64,000 bases of DNA from Hyphomonadaceae bacterium (GTDB lineage Bacteria; Pseudomonadota; Alphaproteobacteria; Caulobacterales; Hyphomonadaceae): positions 124,001-188,000 of the forward strand of contig JANSYM010000002.1 in NCBI GenBank assembly GCA_024742355.1, given 5' to 3'. A model generated the notes under the pieces. It was not told where the DNA came from. It saw nothing but the letters and a program-made list of their open reading frames with translations, and ran no database searches. Positions 59,631-64,000 of the stretch are shown here, in pieces. Each line of letters opens with the position of its first letter. Position 1 is the first letter of the stretch. A program made the translations under genes and the position numbers.

Positions 59631-61046
59631 ATGAAACCGACCCGCAGAACCTTCCTCACCGGCGCCAGTGCCCTCAGTGCAGCCACCCTCACCGGCCTCG
59701 GCAGTTCGCTCGCCGCTTTCCAGGCCAGTGCGGCAGAGACGTCTGGTTACAAGGCTCTGGTCTGCCTGTTCTTTCTCGGCGGGATGGATGGCCATGACAC
59801 GCTGCTGCCATACGACCAGCCAGCCTATGACCAGTACGCATCCATCCGTGCTTCATTGCTCGGGCAGTATGACAATATGCAAGGCGGATCGACCCGGGCG
59901 CGCGACCGGTTGCTGCCGCTTAATCCCAGCAATGCTGCCGATTTCGGCTCACGGCAGTTTGCCTTGCCGGAAGAGCTCAGCGGCATCAAAGGCCTGTTCG
60001 ATGCAGGCAATGCAGCGATCGTTGGCAATGTCGGACCGCTCATCCAGCCGCTCACGCGGTCTGAATTCCTGAATGAAACGGTGCCGCAACCCAAGCGCCT
60101 GTTCTCGCACAATGACCAGCAGTCGACCTGGATGTCGAGCCAGCCCGAAGGCGCGCAGTTTGGCTGGGGCGGACGCTTTGCCGATGCGGCCCTGGCCGCT
60201 GGCGCCAATAATGGCAGCTCGGATTTCACCACGATTACCAGCCTCGGCAATGAGCTGTTCCTGACCGGGTCGCAGGCGCGGCCTTACCAGGTCGGCCTCA
60301 ACGGGGCGCCCGAGATCGATGCGCTCAATTTCTTCCAGGGCGGACGCGGAACACCGGAAGGCGACGCCATCTATCAGAAGCTGCGCGACCATTTCGAAGC
60401 CATGGACTTCACCTCAACCAATCTGATTGATCGCGATGTATCCAGCGCCATGCGTACGGCACTGACGACGAACGAGACCTTCAATCAGGCCTTCGCGTCG
60501 ATCCAGCCTTTCTCAACGGCCTTCCCGTCGAATTTCCTCGGACAGCAATTGCAGGCAGTCGCCAACACGATCGCAATCCGGGATTCCCTGTTGATCAATC
60601 GCCAGGTCTTCTTTGTTGCGATCGGCGGCTTCGATACGCACTCCAATCAGGCCAATGACCTACCCGGCCTACAGACCGAGATTGATGCCGGTGTTGTCGC
60701 CTTTTACCAGGCCATGCAGGAGATTGGCCTTGCCAGCGACGTGACGCTGTTCACCGCCTCCGATTTCGGTCGCACACTCGCGATCAATGGCGATGGCACT
60801 GATCATGGCTGGGGCAGCCACCACTTTGTCATCGGCGATGCTGTCCAGGGCGGGCAGATCTTCGGCGATGTGCCGCCTTATGATCTGGGACATGATCAGG
60901 ATGCCGGCAGCGGGCGGCTCATTCCCACGACATCCGTCGAACAGTTCGCAGAACCGCTCGGGCGATGGTTTGGATTGAACGATGGTGAGATTGCTGCGGC
61001 GTTACCGAATCTCGGAAATTTCAGTCCCGGGCCAGCCTTCGTTTAG
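59631..61046 (+). CDS. DUF1501 family Tat-exported protein
   Basis: The 471-residue protein has a twin-arginine signal (T-R-R-T-F-L-T-G) with a hydrophobic stretch ending near A-S-A-A. The DUF1501 domain belongs to the alkaline-phosphatase/sulfatase superfamily. It contains L-F-F-L-G-G-M-D-G-H-D-T-L-L-P-Y, G-F-D-T-H-S-N-Q and T-A-S-D-F-G-R-T-L. D-H-G-W-G-S-H-H-F-V-I-G carries metal-type histidines. It probably folds in the cytoplasm with a cofactor and acts with the DUF1800 lipoprotein in the periplasm. The substrate is unknown. Confidence 0.94.
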   Translation: MKPTRRTFLTGASALSAATLTGLGSSLAAFQASAAETSGYKALVCLFFLGGMDGHDTLLPYDQPAYDQYASIRASLLGQYDNMQGGSTRARDRLLPLNPSNAADFGSRQFALPEELSGIKGLFDAGNAAIVGNVGPLIQPLTRSEFLNETVPQPKRLFSHNDQQSTWMSSQPEGAQFGWGGRFADAALAAGANNGSSDFTTITSLGNELFLTGSQARPYQVGLNGAPEIDALNFFQGGRGTPEGDAIYQKLRDHFEAMDFTSTNLIDRDVSSAMRTALTTNETFNQAFASIQPFSTAFPSNFLGQQLQAVANTIAIRDSLLINRQVFFVAIGGFDTHSNQANDLPGLQTEIDAGVVAFYQAMQEIGLASDVTLFTASDFGRTLAINGDGTDHGWGSHHFVIGDAVQGGQIFGDVPPYDLGHDQDAGSGRLIPTTSVEQFAEPLGRWFGLNDGEIAAALPNLGNFSPGPAFV

Positions 61047-61348
61047 TGCGTCCAGGGCTGTTTGCGGTCAGCTGAGAAATTCTCGGAATAGGATTTGACC
61101 AACCGCTTCGTCTCGCGCGCCTCTTCGACCGAGAAGGTCAGGCCTTCGCGCTTGGCATAGGCGATGGCCTGTTCGCGGCTGTCAAAGTGCAGGCGAACCT
61201 GGCCGGTCATGTCATCAATACTGGTCCAGCCCATAACGGGATCTGAGACCCGTTTGGCGCTGGACACGAATTCGAGGACCCAATCCCTGGTCTTTGCACG
61301 ACCTGATTGCATGGCGGTCTTGGCGGGCTTGTAGATACGAGCGTCCAT
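61043..61348 (-). CDS. NDUFS4-type NADH dehydrogenase accessory subunit
   Basis: The 101-residue protein matches the ETC complex I conserved region (PF04800), the bacterial equivalent of mitochondrial NDUFS4. It shows A-R-I-Y-K-P-A-K-T-A-M-Q-S-G, W-V-L-E-F, D-P-V-M-G-W-T-S, A-I-A-Y-A-K-R-E-G and a basic C-terminus. It supports assembly of respiratory complex I in Alphaproteobacteria. ATG 61348 is right; upstream codons run into tRNA-Pro. Its stop interlocks with the DUF1501 stop (TTAG). Confidence 0.93.
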   Translation of the reverse strand: MDARIYKPAKTAMQSGRAKTRDWVLEFVSSAKRVSDPVMGWTSIDDMTGQVRLHFDSREQAIAYAKREGLTFSVEEARETKRLVKSYSENFSADRKQPWTH

Positions 61349-61374
61349 GTGAAGACCGGTCCTTCTGAAGAAAC

Positions 61375-61451
<77 letters not shown>

Positions 61452-61482
61452 GCCTCCCGGTATACTGTCGGTTTTCTGGGTT

Positions 61483-61926
61483 TCAACCCTGTTTTTGCGG
61501 TCTTCGCAGTGTCCGGAATGTCGCATCTGCGCGCGCCGCGAGTTTCGTGCCATCAATCAGCAAATCTGCGGTCACCTGAACCAGATCATTCTCGTGGCTG
61601 ACGACGCGCGGATGCGCCTCCAGCCATTTGTGCAGACGCACCGTCTCATAGAAATGCAGCGTCAGTTTCAATGTCACCGAAGCGCGCCGGGTGACGCCAT
61701 AGACGGCGACAGCGAGTGAGCGATCCGAAAAGGCGCTGGCCATGCCGCCATGCAGGAAACCCATTGAGTTGCAGTGCCGGTCGAGGACGAACAGCCCGCT
61801 GCGGAGGTCATCGCGCGCCTGCGCTTCATAGACGGGCCCATTATGATTGGAGAAGGCGCCGCGCGATCGTGACAGCACGAACCCGTCCGGCACGGTCAGG
61901 TGCGCGGGCAGGTCCTCTTCGCGCAT
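61483..61926 (-). CDS. PaaI-type hotdog-fold thioesterase
   Basis: The 147-residue protein shows the PaaI/YbgC hotdog signature H-C-N-S-M-G-F-L-H-G-G-M-A-S-A-F-S-D near the middle, followed by S-V-T-L-K-L-T-L-H-F-Y-E. The H-G-G-x-x-x-x-x-x-D pattern is the usual acyl-CoA thioesterase active site. The substrate is unknown. ATG 61926 lies seven bases after the DUF192 stop, so the two are likely cotranscribed. Confidence 0.88.
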   Translation of the reverse strand: MREEDLPAHLTVPDGFVLSRSRGAFSNHNGPVYEAQARDDLRSGLFVLDRHCNSMGFLHGGMASAFSDRSLAVAVYGVTRRASVTLKLTLHFYETVRLHKWLEAHPRVVSHENDLVQVTADLLIDGTKLAARADATFRTLRRPQKQG

Positions 61927-61933
61927 GGCAGGC

Positions 61934-62404
61934 TTACTCCGCCGGCGTTTCGACGTTTCCAAAGATCGGGTGCTGAACCGTATCGCCGGGCTGGATGCCG
62001 AGCTCGGCGGCCTGGCCGCCATTCAGTTCGAGGACAGCTCGCACTGGCACGCCGGGTGAAATTGTCCGCAAGGAACCAGGCACCGTGTTTCTGGCGATCA
62101 TCTCAATGCTGCCATCTGAAGCGATGAACAGCATGTCCAGCGGGATCAGCGTGTTCTTCATGTACATGGCCGGCTCGCGCGGCGGGCTGAAATCGAACAG
62201 CATGCCTTTGTCAGCGTCCATGCTTTCCCGATCCATCAGGCCAAAGCTGATTTCGTCCGGGTCATTTGCAACCTCGACCGAGAACTCATGGGTGGCATCG
62301 GCGCCGACAATTGCGAGCGGCGTCACTTCCATCGGGTCGGCGTTCGCTCCGAATGAGAGCGTGGCAGCAAGAATGGCGAAAGCAGGAATAGAAAGCATTT
62401 TCAT
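61934..62404 (-). CDS. DUF192 family secreted protein
   Basis: The 156-residue protein has a signal peptide ending near A-N-A-D. The DUF192 domain follows: D-E-I-S-F-G-L-M-D-R-E-S-M, G-M-L-F-D-F, M-Y-M-K-N-T-L-I-P-L-D-M-L-F-I and V-R-A-V-L-E-L-N-G-G. Function is unknown. The start is ATG 62404 (or 62398); a longer frame runs back to 62641 but is not native because it overlaps the cold-shock gene. Confidence 0.92.
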   Translation of the reverse strand: MKMLSIPAFAILAATLSFGANADPMEVTPLAIVGADATHEFSVEVANDPDEISFGLMDRESMDADKGMLFDFSPPREPAMYMKNTLIPLDMLFIASDGSIEMIARNTVPGSLRTISPGVPVRAVLELNGGQAAELGIQPGDTVQHPIFGNVETPAE

Positions 62405-62460
62405 AGCCGACTCTCTAGCCGCGCCGGATGCACGCGGCAAGCCGGACCCGCACAGGCGCT

Positions 62461-62976
62461 CTATTTTTTGATGAAGAGAACGTTTTCGCCCTTTTGGCCC
62501 GTACCGGTGACAATCTCGATTTCCATGCCGGTTTCCAGCGTGTCGAGGCCAGCTTTGCGCATAACGGAAATGTGGACGAAAATGTCGGCCGGATCGCTGA
62601 GACGATTGACGAAGCCGAATCCCTGCGCCGCGTTGAACCATTTCACAACCGCCCGCTCAAACACCATGGCTTCCCCCTGGTCGCGCATGATGGCCGTTTT
62701 CGGACGATCCATTTCAATAATGTTGAGCACTTGCCAGCCGCGTTCGCGCTCGACCACGTCGCAGATAATGCGCGCGCCTTCATCGGCCGAGTTCTCACCA
62801 TGTGCGCGCAAGCAGGAGACATGCATCATCACGTCCTGATTGAGAACCATGCCCTCAACCGATTCGGGAACAACAAATCCGTACCCCTTGACCGTATCAA
62901 ACCACTTGATGCGACCAATCAGGCGTACACCTGACTCTGCACTCACTTCAGAAACCTGTTCAGCCGTCTCACTCAT
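62461..62976 (-). CDS. Two-domain cold-shock protein
   Basis: The 171-residue protein carries two cold-shock domains, typical of Alphaproteobacteria. Domain 1 has I-K-W-F-D-T-V-K-G-Y-G-F-V near residue 23 and M-M-H-V-S. Domain 2 has V-K-W-F-N-A-A-Q-G-F-G-F-V and D-I-F-V-H-I-S. Each RNP1/RNP2 pair binds single-stranded RNA or DNA. A Glu/Ser-rich N-terminal tail precedes domain 1. The upstream 100 bp contain TTAACC, a possible CtrA half-site. Confidence 0.95.
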   Translation of the reverse strand: MSETAEQVSEVSAESGVRLIGRIKWFDTVKGYGFVVPESVEGMVLNQDVMMHVSCLRAHGENSADEGARIICDVVERERGWQVLNIIEMDRPKTAIMRDQGEAMVFERAVVKWFNAAQGFGFVNRLSDPADIFVHISVMRKAGLDTLETGMEIEIVTGTGQKGENVLFIKK

Positions 62977-63077
62977 GGGCCCACCCCCAATTAACCAAAT
63001 TGTTAGACTGCAGAACTGGCGCTGTCACGCGGCTTTCGTCAGACAACGCACATTAATTCAATCTGTCGTGGTAAAAG

Positions 63078-63152
63078 TGGCACTCCCTAGGGGAATCGAA
63101 CCCCTCTTTCCAGGTTGAAAACCTGGCGTCCTAACCGATAGACGAAGGGAGC
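63078..63152 (-). tRNA. tRNA-Glu (TTC)
   Basis: Complete cloverleaf with CCA encoded at 63080-63078. The anticodon TTC is at 63117-63119 in loop TTTTCAA. The G1-T72 pair is a wobble; the other acceptor pairs are standard. Confidence 0.98.
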
Positions 63153-63394
63153 GCTCTGTTGGAGAGCCGGATATATATAAACGTTTTTCGGCTTGCAACC
63201 TTCTTTCACGGCGCAAATGCGTTTTTTGCAGTTTGCTGTGCAGTGTCGCGCAATCCGGTGACAAGGCAGCACGAAGGACCTGAACCGAGGGTCGGTCAGG
63301 AGGATGTGAGCATGAATTTTAGTTGGGCTTATTGAACGAGTGTGAGCCGTTCAGGCCGCATTTGCGACAGAACACACGTGATTGGAGTTCAGGC

Positions 63395-63778
63395 CTAACC
63401 GGGCTCTGGCGGCAAGAGCGGCCGAACAGGAGGCACGTGACTGGGAATCTGAATCAACCTATCTCGCACTGGGATGCCAGGGCCCGAAATAAATTCAGGG
63501 ATGTCCAGCGCGGTTAGCGCCGCCTTCAGCCATCCGGGACACAAGTCCTCGACATCGCCGGGCGCGTACATCCGCGCCTCCATGCCGTGAACATGATAAT
63601 TCACGGACATGCCTTCCCAATACGGCACCCAGGCGCGACCATAGCGGTCAACCTCGACCACGGCCCAGCGCCCGGTAAAGGCGCACCAGCGATCCACCCG
63701 CCACAGCTCAAAGAACAGGAACGGCCAGAAATAGACGGCGACCTGCTCATAATGCGGAAGGTGATAACGGTGAATCAT
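63395..63778 (-). CDS. Hypothetical protein rich in Trp, Tyr and Pro
   Basis: I do not recognise this 127-residue protein. It begins M-I-H-R-Y-H-L-P-H-Y and has a hydrophobic aromatic stretch (Y-F-W-P-F-L-F-F-E-L-W). A middle with R-W-A-V-V-E-V-D-R-Y-G-R-A-W-V-P-Y-W and a Pro-rich C-terminus follow. No signal peptide or catalytic motif is clear and no Shine-Dalgarno precedes ATG 63778. It is divergent from the GNAT gene 101 bp away. Confidence 0.55.
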   Translation of the reverse strand: MIHRYHLPHYEQVAVYFWPFLFFELWRVDRWCAFTGRWAVVEVDRYGRAWVPYWEGMSVNYHVHGMEARMYAPGDVEDLCPGWLKAALTALDIPEFISGPGIPVRDRLIQIPSHVPPVRPLLPPEPG

Positions 63779-63879
63779 GGCGGGAAGTGTAGCGCCCGGT
63801 TGAACCCGGTCGGATTGGCGCAGGACAAACCGCCCTCCCCGCTCTTGATTTTCACTCCGCGCGCCTCAACACTCGCGCC

Positions 63880-64000
63880 ATGCAAATCGACCTGACCGAC
63901 TCCGAGCTCAAGCCCGCCCAAATGAGCGACTGGAAGCAAGTCGCCGACATTACCGGCGAAGCCTTTGCCGAAGACCCCGTCAATCAATGGACATTCGGCA
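63880..64000 (+). CDS. GNAT family N-acetyltransferase, N-terminal part (partial)
   Basis: Forty codons are visible before the right edge. The segment D-I-T-G-E-A-F-A-E-D-P-V-N-Q-W is the typical first helix of GNAT acetyltransferases. The acetyl-CoA site lies outside the window, so the call rests on this N-terminal match alone. Confidence 0.6.
   Translation, partial: MQIDLTDSELKPAQMSDWKQVADITGEAFAEDPVNQWTFG

Noticed and set aside
62405-62641. N-terminal extension of the DUF192 protein
   Set aside because: Arg-rich, antisense-like composition overlapping the cold-shock gene; the signal peptide begins at 62404.

Overview
The window is typical alphaproteobacterial chromosome, moderately GC-rich and densely coding. 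It has no prophage, insertion sequence, CRISPR array or plasmid functions. Lineage clues are the murA-DUF2948-hisD-UPF0262 block, the RegB/RegA redox two-component pair beside a SCO/SenC gene, a two-domain cold-shock protein, an NDUFS4-type complex I subunit, SdhE, an intracellular PHB depolymerase and a DUF1800/DUF1501 pair. Together they suggest a marine, Hyphomonadaceae/Maricaulales-like bacterium. The class is secure; the family is an inference.

Layout. 1-2.3 kb: end of a peptidoglycan-binding protein, plsY, and dprA, which has no canonical start codon at its true N-terminus. 2.4-8.7 kb: outer-membrane and housekeeping operon lptD-surA-pdxA-rsmA, then an aldose 1-epimerase. 8.7-14.7 kb, minus strand: fatty-acid and envelope operon fabD-fabG-acpP-fabF-mltG-yicC-gmk. 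14.8-17.1 kb: a PEP-mutase/isocitrate-lyase-like enzyme, then rpsF-rpsR-rplI closed by a clear intrinsic terminator. 17.1-21.2 kb: TauD-like dioxygenase, sdhE, recG, and a DUF502 membrane protein that overlaps recG tail to tail. 21.2-25.2 kb: phosphotransferase plus DUF6285, then a minus-strand trio of two glycosyltransferase-like proteins and a radical SAM protein.

25.3-31.5 kb: a photo-oxidative-stress type locus. Photolyase, FAD oxidoreductase, DUF1365 and a cyclopropane-fatty-acid synthase form one tightly overlapping operon. It converges on a second operon of a ChrR-like cupin protein and DUF6134. Both operons are preceded by similar ECF-type promoter candidates (T[G/C]ATCC-N18-TA[A/G]AA), but no ECF sigma gene lies here and the ChrR-like protein lacks the usual anti-sigma zinc cysteines. 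This is the most interesting system in the window.

31.5-38.7 kb: sulfur amino acid genes (cysK, sseA, metC), the hisD-murA block, an LRAT-like protein and a 43-residue ORF, then tRNA-Thr. 39-43.5 kb: YihY/BrkB membrane protein, thiolase, and a minus-strand VOC-pgeF-GST-DUF1330 operon. 43.6-46.6 kb: regB-regA, a divergent SCO gene and a small LuxR-type regulator. 46.7-54.4 kb: FemAB/GNAT-like protein, phaZ, APC permease, AraC regulator and polA. 54.4-55.0 kb: a gene-free island packed with palindromes. 55.0-64.0 kb: MBOAT/SGNH acyltransferase pair, tRNA-Arg, DUF1800/DUF1501 pair, complex I subunit, tRNA-Pro, thioesterase, DUF192, cold-shock protein, tRNA-Glu, an unknown protein and the start of a GNAT gene.

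The genome is compact. Same-strand neighbours repeatedly overlap as ATGA, GTGA or TGATG, and six convergent pairs overlap by exactly 4 bp through interlocked stop codons.
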